A stretch of 64,000 nucleotides of DNA, taken from positions 17,022-81,021 of the forward strand of contig NZ_WOAC01000023.1 of NCBI RefSeq assembly GCF_009749525.1, in the 5' to 3' direction. A program made the position numbers and the translations under genes. Positions 32,265 through 41,065 of the stretch are shown piece by piece. The notes beneath the pieces were generated by a model that saw nothing but the letters and a program-made list of their open reading frames with translations, had not been told where the DNA came from and searched no databases. Source of the stretch: Mesorhizobium xinjiangense. Its GTDB lineage: Bacteria; Pseudomonadota; Alphaproteobacteria; Rhizobiales; Rhizobiaceae. How positions within the stretch are numbered: position 1 is the stretch's first letter; each line of letters opens with the position of its first letter.

Positions 32265-33389
32265 ATGGCGAACAAGACAACACATTCAGCCGAACGGCCT
32301 GAACAGGCGACGAGGCCGCCAGCCGGCGTGACCTTTGCCGCACGACTGACATTCGAGAACATCTTTCACAGTTACGGCAATGGCGCGGCGACGCTCGACG
32401 GTGTGTCGCTCTCGGCAGAACCGGGGGAGGTCCTTTGCCTGCTCGGCCCGTCCGGATCGGGCAAGACGACGCTGCTTCGTATCGCCGCCGGCATCGAAGC
32501 GCAGACACGCGGCCGCGTGCTTCTCAACGATCGCGAGATCGCCGGACCCAACGTATTTCTGTCGCCCGAGAAACGCTCGATCGGCCTCGTCTTTCAGGAT
32601 TTCGCGCTCTTTCCGCATCTGACGATCCTCGACAATGTGCGTTTCGGCCTGACGGCCCTGTCAGGCGCGGAGACCATGGACGAAGCCCGTCTGGCGCTTT
32701 CGCGCGTCGGCCTTGAACACCATGCCGGATCCTATCCGCACATCCTTTCGGGCGGGGAGCAGCAACGCGTGGCGCTGGCGCGCGCGCTGGCGCCGCGTCC
32801 GGCCGTGCTGTTGCTGGACGAACCTTTTTCCGGTCTCGATTCACGGCTCAAGGACAGCGTGCGCGCCGAGACGTTGGCCATCCTTCGCCAAAGCAGGGCC
32901 ACGGCCATCGTCGTTACCCACGATGCCGAGGAGGCCATGCGCATGGGCGACCGCATCGCGCTTTTGAAGGATGGACGGCTGAAGCAGTTGGGACCGGCGG
33001 AGGAGCTGTTTCAGGCGCCGTCGGACCTTTTCGTGGCCGGCTTCTTTTCCGAGCTCAACCTGTTTCGGGCCCGCGTCCGCTCGGGCCGCGCCGAGACCCC
33101 CCTGGGGGTGTTTGACGCCCATGGCCTGCCCGATGGCGCCGATATCTCCGTGGCAGTGCGACTTTCGGGCATCGAGGCGCACGAAAACGATGGCGATGTC
33201 GAGGCAAGGGTGATATCCCGGCGGTTCCTTGGGGAGACTGAGGCACTGGAGTTCGCCGTCGCGGGAGCCGACAACCCCGTCAGGGCGCGGATGCGCCGCG
33301 GCGCACTGGCGTCGCAGGCGCGTGACGTCTGGCTGACTGCTCGGCGCTCCGATGTGCTGATGTTTGAAAGAGGCGGCGAAAGCGCCTAA
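32265..33389 (+). CDS. Orphan ABC transporter ATP-binding protein (PotA/FbpC-type with TOBE-like tail)
   Basis: A 374-residue importer-type ATPase. Walker A GPSGSGKTT lies near residues 60-68, the Q-loop in VFQDFALFPHLT, the signature LSGGEQQRVALARAL near 160, Walker B LLLDEPFSGLD, and the H-loop in VVTHDAEEAMRMGDRI. The C-terminal third (about 260-370) is a regulatory region like the TOBE domain of iron, polyamine or molybdate ATPases. No permease or binding-protein gene is adjacent: scpB lies upstream and tatA downstream. The substrate is unknown; ferric iron (FbpC-like) is a guess from overall resemblance. Confidence 0.85.
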   Translation: MANKTTHSAERPEQATRPPAGVTFAARLTFENIFHSYGNGAATLDGVSLSAEPGEVLCLLGPSGSGKTTLLRIAAGIEAQTRGRVLLNDREIAGPNVFLSPEKRSIGLVFQDFALFPHLTILDNVRFGLTALSGAETMDEARLALSRVGLEHHAGSYPHILSGGEQQRVALARALAPRPAVLLLDEPFSGLDSRLKDSVRAETLAILRQSRATAIVVTHDAEEAMRMGDRIALLKDGRLKQLGPAEELFQAPSDLFVAGFFSELNLFRARVRSGRAETPLGVFDAHGLPDGADISVAVRLSGIEAHENDGDVEARVISRRFLGETEALEFAVAGADNPVRARMRRGALASQARDVWLTARRSDVLMFERGGESA

Positions 33390-33424
33390 ATCAGGTTACT
33401 GGATAGGTTCGAAAGAGGATTATC

Positions 33425-33649
33425 ATGGGTTCCTTCTCGATCTGGCACTGGCTCATCGTACTGGTGGTCGTGCTGCTTCTGTTTGGGCGCGGCAAGATCC
33501 CCGAATTGATGGGCGACATGGCCAAGGGTATCAAGAGCTTCAAGAAGGGTATGTCCGAGGACGAAGAGGCGGATACGTCGGGCAAGACCGTCGAGCATCG
33601 CAACGACGAGACTGTGACGTCGGGCAAGGAAAAGACGTCCAAGTCCTGA
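33425..33649 (+). CDS. tatA: Sec-independent protein translocase TatA
   Basis: Pore-forming subunit of twin-arginine export of folded proteins. The 74 residues comprise a short N-terminal transmembrane helix ([15 protein letters not shown]), the hinge [15 protein letters not shown], an amphipathic helix with IKSFKKGM, and a charged tail. A GAAAGAGGA site precedes the ATG. First gene of tatABC. Confidence 0.97.
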   Translation: MGSFSIWHWLIVLVVVLLLFGRGKIPELMGDMAKGIKSFKKGMSEDEEADTSGKTVEHRNDETVTSGKEKTSKS

Positions 33650-33705
33650 CCTGTAAGCCAGGCATGGACAGCATGTATTGGCCGCATTCGCCGGAAGTTT
33701 GAGTC

Positions 33706-34284
33706 ATGTTCGATCTTGGCTGGCCCGAAATGCTCGTGATCGCGATCGTACTGATCGTGGTCGTTGGGCCTAAAGACCTGCCGCGCATGCTGCGCAGCTT
33801 CGGGCGGACCACCGCCAAGATGCGCACGATGGCCGGCGATTTTCGCAAGCAGTTCGACGAGGCGCTGAAAGAGGCCGAATTGGAAGACGTCAAATCGACG
33901 ATCGATTCGGCGCGCAAGCTCAATCCGGCCGGCGAGCTCAAAAAGGCGCTCAACCCGATGGAAAAGGCCGCCTCTGACCTGAAGGCGGGCCTCGACGACG
34001 TGATGAAGCCCACGGCGCCGAAGAAACAGGACGCAACGGCATCCGACAAGCCGGCTGAGACGGCGGGCACGTCAAAGGCGTCGGGCGAGGCATCGTCCGC
34101 CGGTGCGGCCGATGCGAAGGTGACATCCGGCGGCAAGGGATCGGGGTCCACTTCCACCAATAAGCCCGCCGCAACAGCCAAAAGGCCGGCCGCAGCTGCC
34201 AAGAAGCCGGGCCCAGCCAAGAAATCGACCGCGACGACCAGGAAGCCGAGCGCGCGCAAGAAAACCTCCGGGACCGCCACGTGA
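33706..34284 (+). CDS. tatB: Sec-independent protein translocase TatB
   Basis: Substrate-receptor partner of TatC. The N-terminus MFDLGWPEMLVIAIVLIVVVGPKDLPRMLR is diagnostic in its first half (membrane helix then GPKDLP hinge), followed by an amphipathic helix to about residue 90. The remainder is a Lys/Ala/Thr/Ser-rich, probably disordered tail common in rhizobial TatB. The stop codon overlaps the tatC start in GTGA. Confidence 0.95.
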   Translation: MFDLGWPEMLVIAIVLIVVVGPKDLPRMLRSFGRTTAKMRTMAGDFRKQFDEALKEAELEDVKSTIDSARKLNPAGELKKALNPMEKAASDLKAGLDDVMKPTAPKKQDATASDKPAETAGTSKASGEASSAGAADAKVTSGGKGSGSTSTNKPAATAKRPAAAAKKPGPAKKSTATTRKPSARKKTSGTAT

Positions 34285-35135
34285 ACGTTCACCGCAACGA
34301 CGACGACGAGATCGACAAGTCTTCCGCGCCGCTGATCGAGCACCTGGTCGAGCTGCGCTCGCGCCTCATGTGGTCGATTGGCGGATTCTTCGTCGCTTTC
34401 CTGTTCTGCTTCTTCTTCGCCAAGGAGATCTTCAACCTGCTGGTCATTCCCTTCCAGTGGGCGACCGGTTGGGCCGGTCTCGACGCCACCAAGGTGGACC
34501 TGATCTACACCGCGCCGCAGGAATTCTTCTTTACCCAGATCAAGATCGCCATGTTCGGCGGCCTCGTGCTGGCGTTTCCGGTGATTGCCGCGCAGATCTA
34601 CAAATTCGTCGCGCCAGGGCTCTACCGCAACGAACGCGGGGCCTTTCTGCCGTTCCTCATTGCCTCGCCCATCCTGTTTCTGATCGGCGGTGCGCTGGTC
34701 TATTTCTTCTTCACGCCAATGGTCATGTGGTTCTTCCTGTCCATGCAGCAGGTCGGCCCCGACACCGAAATCCAGATATCGCTCCTGCCGCGCGTCTCGG
34801 AATATCTGGGTCTGGTCATGACCCTGATCTTCTCCTTCGGCCTTGTCTTCCAGTTGCCCGTCGTCACCACGCTGATGACGCGTGTCGGGCTCTTGACCGC
34901 CGCAGGCCTTGCCGACAAGCGCAAATATGCCATCGTCATCGCCTTCGTCGTCGCGGCCGTTTTGACGCCGCCAGACCCGGTGAGCCAGATCGGCCTCGCC
35001 CTGCCGACGATCCTTCTCTATGAGATTTCGATCTGGCTGGCGCGGCGCGTCGAGCGCAACCGGGCGCGGACCGAAGGCGAGAGCGCCGAGACGGCTGAAG
35101 AGACCTCCGAAACGGATGAAAGCGCATCGTCCTGA
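34281..35135 (+). CDS. tatC: Sec-independent protein translocase TatC
   Basis: Six-helix core of the Tat translocon that recognises the twin-arginine signal. The 284 residues show PLIEHLVELRSRL before TM1, six hydrophobic segments, and conserved FAFPVIAAQIYKFVAPGLY-like motifs (here LAFPVIAAQIYKFVAPGLY) plus PDPVSQIGLALP before the last helices. It starts with GTG overlapping the tatB stop by four bases. A charged Glu-rich tail follows the last helix. Confidence 0.97.
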   Translation: MNVHRNDDDEIDKSSAPLIEHLVELRSRLMWSIGGFFVAFLFCFFFAKEIFNLLVIPFQWATGWAGLDATKVDLIYTAPQEFFFTQIKIAMFGGLVLAFPVIAAQIYKFVAPGLYRNERGAFLPFLIASPILFLIGGALVYFFFTPMVMWFFLSMQQVGPDTEIQISLLPRVSEYLGLVMTLIFSFGLVFQLPVVTTLMTRVGLLTAAGLADKRKYAIVIAFVVAAVLTPPDPVSQIGLALPTILLYEISIWLARRVERNRARTEGESAETAEETSETDESASS

Positions 35136-35318
35136 CGCGCCGGCCGGATAGCGGCGCCTGCGCTATTCGGCCTTGCCTCCATTTCGATTGCGGTTTACCC
35201 CGTCATCGTCTTCTCCGAGCAACGCCCGGGGAAGGGCACTTTCGTGCTTGTCCCGCCTGGATGGTGGGCGGCAGGCGCGATATTCGCCAACGCATCACTT
35301 CGAGGATCAGAGTCCGCC

Positions 35319-36608
35319 ATGCTCGACATCAAATGGATTCGCGAGAACCCGACCGCCCTGGCCGATGCGCTTGCAAAGCGTGGCTCCTCGGCGGAGCAGG
35401 CGCGCTCCACGGTCGACGGCCTGATCGCCATGGACGAGGCGCGCCGGGCGCATCTCGTCAAGCTGCAGCAGGCGCAGGAGCGCCGCAACGCGGCGTCGAA
35501 GGAGATCGGCAAGGCGATGGCCGCCAAGGACCTGGAGCTGGCCGAGAAGCTGAAGACCGAAGTGGCCGAGATCAAAGGCTTTATCCAGGACGGTGAGGCG
35601 AGGGAGCGCGAACTCGACGCCGCGTTCAACGGCGCGCTCGCCGTCATCCCCAATGTGCCGCTCGACGACGTGCCGGTCGGCTCCGACGAGAGCGACAATG
35701 TCGAGATCCGGCGCGTCGGCAAGCCGAAACGTGCCAACGCCGCAAAGGAGCATTACGAGCTCGGCGAGGCCATGGGACTGATGGACTTCGAGCGCGCTGC
35801 CAAGCTCTCGGGCAGCCGCTTCACGGTCTTGAAGGGCGAGCTTGCCCGGCTGGAGCGCGCGCTCGGCCAGTTCATGATCGACCTGCACACGGTCGAGCAC
35901 GGCTATCAGGAAATCCAGCCGCCGCTTCTGGTGCGCGACGACGCCTTGTTCGGCACCGGACAACTGCCGAAGTTCGAGGAGGATCTGTTCCGCACGCACG
36001 AGGGCTTTTGGCTCATCCCCACTGCCGAGGTCCCGCTGACCAATCTGGTGCGCGAGGACATTCTCGACGGCGAAACGCTGCCGCTGCGCTTCACCGCGCT
36101 CACGCCCTGCTTCCGCTCCGAGGCCGGCTCGGCCGGCAAGGACACGCGCGGCATGCTGCGCCAGCACCAATTCTACAAGGTCGAACTGGTCTCGATCACC
36201 GACGAGCAGTCCTCGCTTCAAGAGCACGAGCGCATGACGCAATGCGCCGAGGAAGTGCTGAAGCGGCTCGGCCTGCCATACCGCACCATGGTGCTTTCGA
36301 CCGGAGATATGGGTTTCGGCGCGCGCAAGACCTACGACATCGAGGCGTGGCTGCCCGGCCAGAACGCCTATCGCGAGATTTCGTCCTGTTCGGTGTGCGG
36401 CGATTTCCAGGCACGGCGCATGAATGCGCGTTACCGCGCCGCCGGCGAAAAGCAGACACGTTTCGTCCATACGCTGAACGGGTCGGGAACGGCGGTCGGC
36501 CGAGCCTTCATCGCGGTGATGGAGAACTACCAGAACGAGGACGGATCGGTCACAATTCCTGAAGCATTGCGCCCCTATATGGGCGGCGTGGAAAAGATCG
36601 GCGGTTAG
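35319..36608 (+). CDS. serS: Seryl-tRNA synthetase
   Basis: Class II synthetase for tRNA-Ser and tRNA-Sec type substrates. The 429 residues start [11 protein letters not shown]. The N-terminal helical hairpin (about 25-105) that grips the long variable arm of tRNA-Ser is rich in Lys, Glu and Ala. Class II motif 2 is in [21 protein letters not shown] and motif 3 near [18 protein letters not shown]. An in-frame upstream region to 35244 is open but not family-like. The 183-base leader after tatC shows no T-box and no clear gene. Confidence 0.97.
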   Translation: MLDIKWIRENPTALADALAKRGSSAEQARSTVDGLIAMDEARRAHLVKLQQAQERRNAASKEIGKAMAAKDLELAEKLKTEVAEIKGFIQDGEARERELDAAFNGALAVIPNVPLDDVPVGSDESDNVEIRRVGKPKRANAAKEHYELGEAMGLMDFERAAKLSGSRFTVLKGELARLERALGQFMIDLHTVEHGYQEIQPPLLVRDDALFGTGQLPKFEEDLFRTHEGFWLIPTAEVPLTNLVREDILDGETLPLRFTALTPCFRSEAGSAGKDTRGMLRQHQFYKVELVSITDEQSSLQEHERMTQCAEEVLKRLGLPYRTMVLSTGDMGFGARKTYDIEAWLPGQNAYREISSCSVCGDFQARRMNARYRAAGEKQTRFVHTLNGSGTAVGRAFIAVMENYQNEDGSVTIPEALRPYMGGVEKIGG

Positions 36609-36650
36609 GTGACGTCGATCGCCACCGACAGGATATCGAAGGACAAGACA

Positions 36651-37409
36651 TTGCGCATACTGCTGACCAATGACGACGGGATTCACGCCGAGGGCCTGGC
36701 GGTGCTGGAGCGCATCGCCCGCACGCTGAGCGACGACGTCTGGGTGGTGGCGCCGGAGACCGACCAGTCGGGTTTCGCCCATTCGCTGTCGCTGTCGGAA
36801 CCGCTCAGGATGCGCGAGCTCGACGATCGGCATTTCGCGCTTCGCGGCACGCCGACCGACTGCGTCATCATGGGGGTCAGGAAGATCCTGCCGGAGCCGC
36901 CGGACCTGGTCCTGTCGGGCGTCAATTCCGGCTCCAACGTCGCCGACGACGTGACCTATTCGGGCACGATTGCCGGCGCCATGGAAGGCACGTTGCTCGG
37001 CATCCGCTCGCTGGCCCTGAGCCAGGCCTACAACGTCTCCGAAGAAGGCCGGATCGTGCCCTGGCATGTCGCTGAGGCGCTGGCTCCGGCACTGCTTGAA
37101 AAGCTGATTGCGGCGGATATGCCGGCGGGCACCTTCCTCAACGTGAACTTTCCCAATGCCGATCCGGAATCGGTTCCCGGAGCACGGGTGAGCCGGCAGG
37201 GCAAGCTGGTGCACGGGCTGTGGATCGACGAGCGCCGCGACGGGCGAGGCTTTCCCTATTACTGGCTGCGTTTCGGTCGCGAGCCGGTCGAGATCCGCGA
37301 GGGCACGGATCTGGCCGCGCTGAAGGAGAAATACATCTCGGTGACGCCGCTGCAACTCGACCTGACGGCACATGCGCTGCTGCAGCCATTGGAGAAGGCC
37401 CTGGCATGA
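36651..37409 (+). CDS. surE: 5'/3'-nucleotidase SurE
   Basis: Survival protein SurE, a metal-dependent nucleoside monophosphate phosphatase linked to stationary-phase survival. The TTG at 36651 is chosen: it gives [16 protein letters not shown], the standard N-terminus with the Asp-Asp metal ligands, and AAGGAC lies six bases upstream. A GTG at 36609, touching the serS stop, would add 14 residues. Further landmarks are [10 protein letters not shown] and [19 protein letters not shown]. The stop overlaps the pcm start in ATGA, the classic coupling of surE with pcm. Confidence 0.94.
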   Translation: MRILLTNDDGIHAEGLAVLERIARTLSDDVWVVAPETDQSGFAHSLSLSEPLRMRELDDRHFALRGTPTDCVIMGVRKILPEPPDLVLSGVNSGSNVADDVTYSGTIAGAMEGTLLGIRSLALSQAYNVSEEGRIVPWHVAEALAPALLEKLIAADMPAGTFLNVNFPNADPESVPGARVSRQGKLVHGLWIDERRDGRGFPYYWLRFGREPVEIREGTDLAALKEKYISVTPLQLDLTAHALLQPLEKALA

Positions 37410-38059
37410 TTGCGCCTGCCGACGAGCGCGAGTGCCTGGCGGCGTTTTACTTGCGCATGCGCGCCAGGGGGATCGAGAACAGGCCGTTGGTCGCGGCGGT
37501 GGAGGCCGTGCCGCGGCGCAACTTCGTGCCGGCGCAATGGCGCGACGTGGCGTGGTCGGACCGCATGATCCCGATCGAATGCGGCGAGGTGATCGAGGGC
37601 ATCGACCTGCAGGCGGCCATTATCCACGCCCTGCAGATCGAGCCCGGCCATCGTGTGCTCGAAGTGGGCACCGGTTCGGGCTACACGGCCGCCTTGATGT
37701 CGAAGCTGGCGACGCGGGTGACGACAGTCGACCGCTACAAGACGCTGACGGAACTGGCGCACCACCGCCTCCAGGCGCTCGATATCGACAATGCGCTGGT
37801 GCGCCAGGCCGATGCCTCCAACGGCATGCCGGGCGAGGGCCCCTTCGACCGCATCGTCTGCTGGGCCGCATTCGACGGCATGCCCCGGCCTTTCGTCGAC
37901 CTACTTTCCTCCAACGGCGTGATGATCGCGCCGATCGGTCCGGGCGAGGGCGAGCAGACGCTGGCGCGGCTGACCAAGGTGGGTAGCCGTTTCGACCGTC
38001 AGGACATCGGGGCCGTTCGTCTTCAACCGCTTACACCGGGCGTGGCCGCGGCAATCTGA
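37406..38059 (+). CDS. pcm: Protein-L-isoaspartate O-methyltransferase
   Basis: SAM-dependent repair enzyme that methylates isoaspartyl residues in aged proteins. The 217 residues contain [16 protein letters not shown] and the SAM-binding motif [18 protein letters not shown] near residue 80. It overlaps surE by four bases, so both damage-response enzymes are translated together. Confidence 0.95.
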   Translation: MIAPADERECLAAFYLRMRARGIENRPLVAAVEAVPRRNFVPAQWRDVAWSDRMIPIECGEVIEGIDLQAAIIHALQIEPGHRVLEVGTGSGYTAALMSKLATRVTTVDRYKTLTELAHHRLQALDIDNALVRQADASNGMPGEGPFDRIVCWAAFDGMPRPFVDLLSSNGVMIAPIGPGEGEQTLARLTKVGSRFDRQDIGAVRLQPLTPGVAAAI

Positions 38060-38179
38060 GATGTGTCCCGCCGACTGCGATCGGCGGAAAAATCATTGAA
38101 TCACCAGACCTTAACGGCCCGGTAATATTAACGCGCTTTAATCTCCCACGTATCGGTAACGAGTAACGCGAGTAGTGCG

Positions 38180-39589
38180 ATGCGGTTCGGGAACTATGGC
38201 GTCAACCGACGCGGGCTGTCACGTCTTGCTGCCATATTGGCGACAAGCTCATTCCTTGCCGGGTGCAGTTCGGGCGTTGCGCGCTTCGAAAACGATGTCT
38301 ACGCCACCTCGGCCTCCAGCCAGTCCGCAGTCATGAGCGCTTCGGCGAACCAGGCCTATTCCGCCAGTGCCGGTCTGGCGCCGGTGGACGCGACCCGTAC
38401 GGGTTCGATCAATCGCGCCACCGTCCTGCCTCCGGCCGATCTCGGCCCGGCGCGGGGTGCCGCTCCTGTGGCCGTCGCCGGTTCGCAACTGCCAGCGCCA
38501 ATCTCCGCTACGGGGGCGGTCAACACAGTTTCCGCCGCGCGGGCGCCGGCCCTGGCCCCTGTCGCCGGCGCGGCGCCGGCAGCAGGCGTGTCGCAGAATG
38601 GCGTGCAGGTTGCCGCACTGCCTTCGCCGGTTGGAGCGCCCGCAGCGACCTCGCCGGCCGGCAGCCAAGCCACGAGCACTTCCGGCGGCAGCCACGTTAC
38701 GGTGCGTCAGGGCGAGACGCTCTACGGCCTTTCGCGCCGCTTCGGTGTGCCGGTTTCGGCAATCGTCGCGGCAAACGGGCTTTCCTCGGCCAACGCGCTC
38801 GCCGCGGGCCAGACGATCGTTATCCCGGGCAGCGGCCAGCCGGCCGGTGTGCCGACGCCGGAGCCGGAAGCCGCCGCCAATGTGGCCGTGGCGATGACGC
38901 AACCCGAAACGGGCGCTGTGCTGCCGAGCAATGGCGTGCCGATGCCGAGTTCGGCGCCCGATCAGACTGTTGCCGTCCTGCCCGAAACGCCGCGGCCCAA
39001 GGAGCGCGCGAGCGCATCCGAGCGAACAGCCAACGCGGATGGACAGAATGCTGGAAGCGCGGCCACCGGTCGGCAGCCGGCCGAAGCGAAGGAAGTTCGT
39101 GTCGTGCGGGCCGAAGACGACGAGGATGTCACGCTGACCGCCTATGCGCCGCCGCGCCAGGCCGAAAGCGTCATCGAGGAAACCCAGGCCGGCGCCGCGC
39201 CGAATGCGACCGGGGTTTCGGGCATGCGTTGGCCGGTGCGCGGACGCGTGGTTGCCGGCTACGGCCAGACTGTCGGCTCCAAGCCGAATGACGGCATCGA
39301 TATCGCCGTTCCGGAAGGCACATCCGTCAAGGCGGCCGAGAACGGCGTGGTCATCTATGCGGGCGACAGCCTGAAGGAGTTCGGCAACACGGTGCTGGTG
39401 CGCCACGAGGACGGCATGGTGACCGTCTACGGCCATGCCAGCAAGCTGCAGGTGGCACGCGGCGACAAGGTCAAGCGCGGCCAGGAGATCGCACTCGCCG
39501 GCATGTCGGGTTCGGCGGACATGCCGAAACTGCACTTCGAAGTGCGCAAGGACGCCACGCCGGTCGATCCGTCGAAGTATTTGGAATAG
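38180..39589 (+). CDS. NlpD/EnvC-like LysM-M23 lipoprotein (murein hydrolase activator)
   Basis: A 469-residue outer-envelope lipoprotein. The lipobox LAGC places the lipidated Cys at residue 29. After a low-complexity linker comes a LysM domain (about 172-216, GETLYGLSRRFGVPVSAIVAANG) and, after a second linker, a C-terminal LytM/M23 domain (about 348-465). The M23 zinc ligands are degenerate: the usual HxxxD site reads NDGIDIA and the usual HxH reads KLH. This points to a non-catalytic activator of amidases, as for NlpD. The surE-pcm-nlpD order matches many proteobacteria. Confidence 0.9.
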   Translation: MRFGNYGVNRRGLSRLAAILATSSFLAGCSSGVARFENDVYATSASSQSAVMSASANQAYSASAGLAPVDATRTGSINRATVLPPADLGPARGAAPVAVAGSQLPAPISATGAVNTVSAARAPALAPVAGAAPAAGVSQNGVQVAALPSPVGAPAATSPAGSQATSTSGGSHVTVRQGETLYGLSRRFGVPVSAIVAANGLSSANALAAGQTIVIPGSGQPAGVPTPEPEAAANVAVAMTQPETGAVLPSNGVPMPSSAPDQTVAVLPETPRPKERASASERTANADGQNAGSAATGRQPAEAKEVRVVRAEDDEDVTLTAYAPPRQAESVIEETQAGAAPNATGVSGMRWPVRGRVVAGYGQTVGSKPNDGIDIAVPEGTSVKAAENGVVIYAGDSLKEFGNTVLVRHEDGMVTVYGHASKLQVARGDKVKRGQEIALAGMSGSADMPKLHFEVRKDATPVDPSKYLE

Positions 39590-39634
39590 GCATCAGGGGA
39601 ATAGGTCGACACCCCTCCCTGCAGTGGTACTACC

Positions 39635-40504
39635 TTACTCCAGCTTCTGTCCCAGCCGGCCGGCAAGATCCTGCACGAACTGCCAGGCGACCCGGCCGGA
39701 TCGCGCTCCACGCGTGGTCGCCCATTCGAGCGCCTCTGCGCGGACGTCTTCCGGATCGGCCCTGAGCCCGTAATGACGCACATAGCCGTCGATCATTTCC
39801 AGATAGTCGTCCTGCGAGCATTTGTGGAAGCCGAGCCAGAGGCCGAAGCGGTCGGACAATGACACCTTTTCCTCGACCGCCTCGGCCGGGTTGATCGCCG
39901 TCGAGCGCTCATTCTCGATCATGTCGCGCGGCAGCAGATGGCGGCGGTTCGACGTCGCGTAGAAGATGACGTTGTCCGGCCGGCCTTCCACTCCGCCTTC
40001 GAGCGCGGCCTTGAGCGACTTGTAGGACGTGTCGTCATGGTCGAACGACAAATCGTCGCAAAACAGGATGAAGCGGTGCTTCGCCTCGCGCAGGATGGCG
40101 AGCAATCTTGGCAGCGTCGCGATGTCTTCGCGATGGATCTCGATCAGTTTGAGCGGGCGTGTGCCGGCCTCGGCGTTGATGGCGGCGTGTGCTGCCTTGA
40201 CCAGCGACGATTTGCCCATGCCGCGCGCACCCCACAGAAGAACGTTGTTGGCGGGCAGTCCCTCGGTGAAGCGTTTCGTGTTGTCGACCAGGATGTCGCG
40301 CACGCGGTCTACACCCCTGATCAGGTCGATCTCGACGCGGTTGACGTGCCGCACCGGCTGCAGAAGGCCTTCGGCGGGCTCCCAGATAAAGCAATCGGCC
40401 CGGTCGAAATCGGCCTGCGTCTGTTTCGGCGGGGCCATTCTGCCCAACGTTTCGATCAGCAGATCCAGTTTTGCGCCAAACGTCTGAATGTCGTCCTTGT
40501 CCAT
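39635..40504 (-). CDS. DUF815 family P-loop (AAA-like) ATPase
   Basis: A 289-residue predicted ATPase of the DUF815 family. Walker A WGARGMGKSS lies near residue 91, Walker B-like FILFCDDLSF near 145, and an arginine-rich sensor region YATSNRRHLLPRDM near 185. An N-terminal helical region precedes the ATPase core. The function is unknown. It is encoded on the opposite strand to its neighbours nlpD and yajC, an arrangement I believe is common in Rhizobiales. Confidence 0.85.
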   Translation of the reverse strand: MDKDDIQTFGAKLDLLIETLGRMAPPKQTQADFDRADCFIWEPAEGLLQPVRHVNRVEIDLIRGVDRVRDILVDNTKRFTEGLPANNVLLWGARGMGKSSLVKAAHAAINAEAGTRPLKLIEIHREDIATLPRLLAILREAKHRFILFCDDLSFDHDDTSYKSLKAALEGGVEGRPDNVIFYATSNRRHLLPRDMIENERSTAINPAEAVEEKVSLSDRFGLWLGFHKCSQDDYLEMIDGYVRHYGLRADPEDVRAEALEWATTRGARSGRVAWQFVQDLAGRLGQKLE

Positions 40505-40675
40505 ATTCGATCGCTCTTCATTTCATGCCGCAGGTCGCGTTCGGCTGTAGCATGCAAGACAGTCGGCCAAAAGCGCCGTGGTATCGGTTGCATTGGCGCG
40601 GCGAGCGACTATATTCCGCCCACCTTTTCGCGGGGGCCACAAGCGGGTCCGGGCACGTATTTTCAGGAGACATCA

Positions 40676-41017
40676 ATGTTTGCAACGCCGGCATTTGCCC
40701 AATCTGCCACGGGCGGAACGCCCGACATGCTGATCAGCATCCTTCCTTTCGTGCTGATCTTCGTCATCATGTATTTTCTGATCATCCGGCCGCAGCGTCA
40801 GCAGGTGAAGAAGCGCCAGGAGATGTTGACCGCCATCCGCCGGGGCGATTCGGTGGTCACGGGCGGGGGACTCTTGGGCAAGGTGACCAAGGTTATCAAC
40901 GACACCGAGCTGGAGATCGACCTCGGCGGCGGCATGAAGGTCACTGCATTGCGCGGAACCATCGCCGAGGTTCGGGTCAAGGGTGAGCCGGTCGCCAACC
41001 AGAACTCCAAAAAATAA
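40676..41017 (+). CDS. yajC: Preprotein translocase subunit YajC
   Basis: Small accessory subunit of the SecDF-YajC complex. The 113 residues have one transmembrane helix (LISILPFVLIFVIMYFLIIRPQ) followed by QRQQVKKRQEML and the soluble domain with GDSVVTGGGLLGKV. ATG 40676 is preceded by CAGGAGA at good spacing. The frame is open far upstream, but that part is antisense to the DUF815 gene and is not coding. It lies 48 bases before secDF. Confidence 0.96.
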   Translation: MFATPAFAQSATGGTPDMLISILPFVLIFVIMYFLIIRPQRQQVKKRQEMLTAIRRGDSVVTGGGLLGKVTKVINDTELEIDLGGGMKVTALRGTIAEVRVKGEPVANQNSKK

Positions 41018-41065
41018 TCGGATTTGGGGCGTTGAAGCCCTATATTCGCTCCAACGGACCAACCG

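Noticed and set aside
35136..35318. T-box or other leader regulator before serS
   Set aside because: No T-box sequence or specifier structure is visible, and T-boxes are not expected in alphaproteobacteria.
39938..40675. Long N-terminal extension of yajC
   Set aside because: The open frame upstream of 40676 is antisense to the DUF815 gene. A good ribosome-binding site and the family N-terminus fix the start at 40676.
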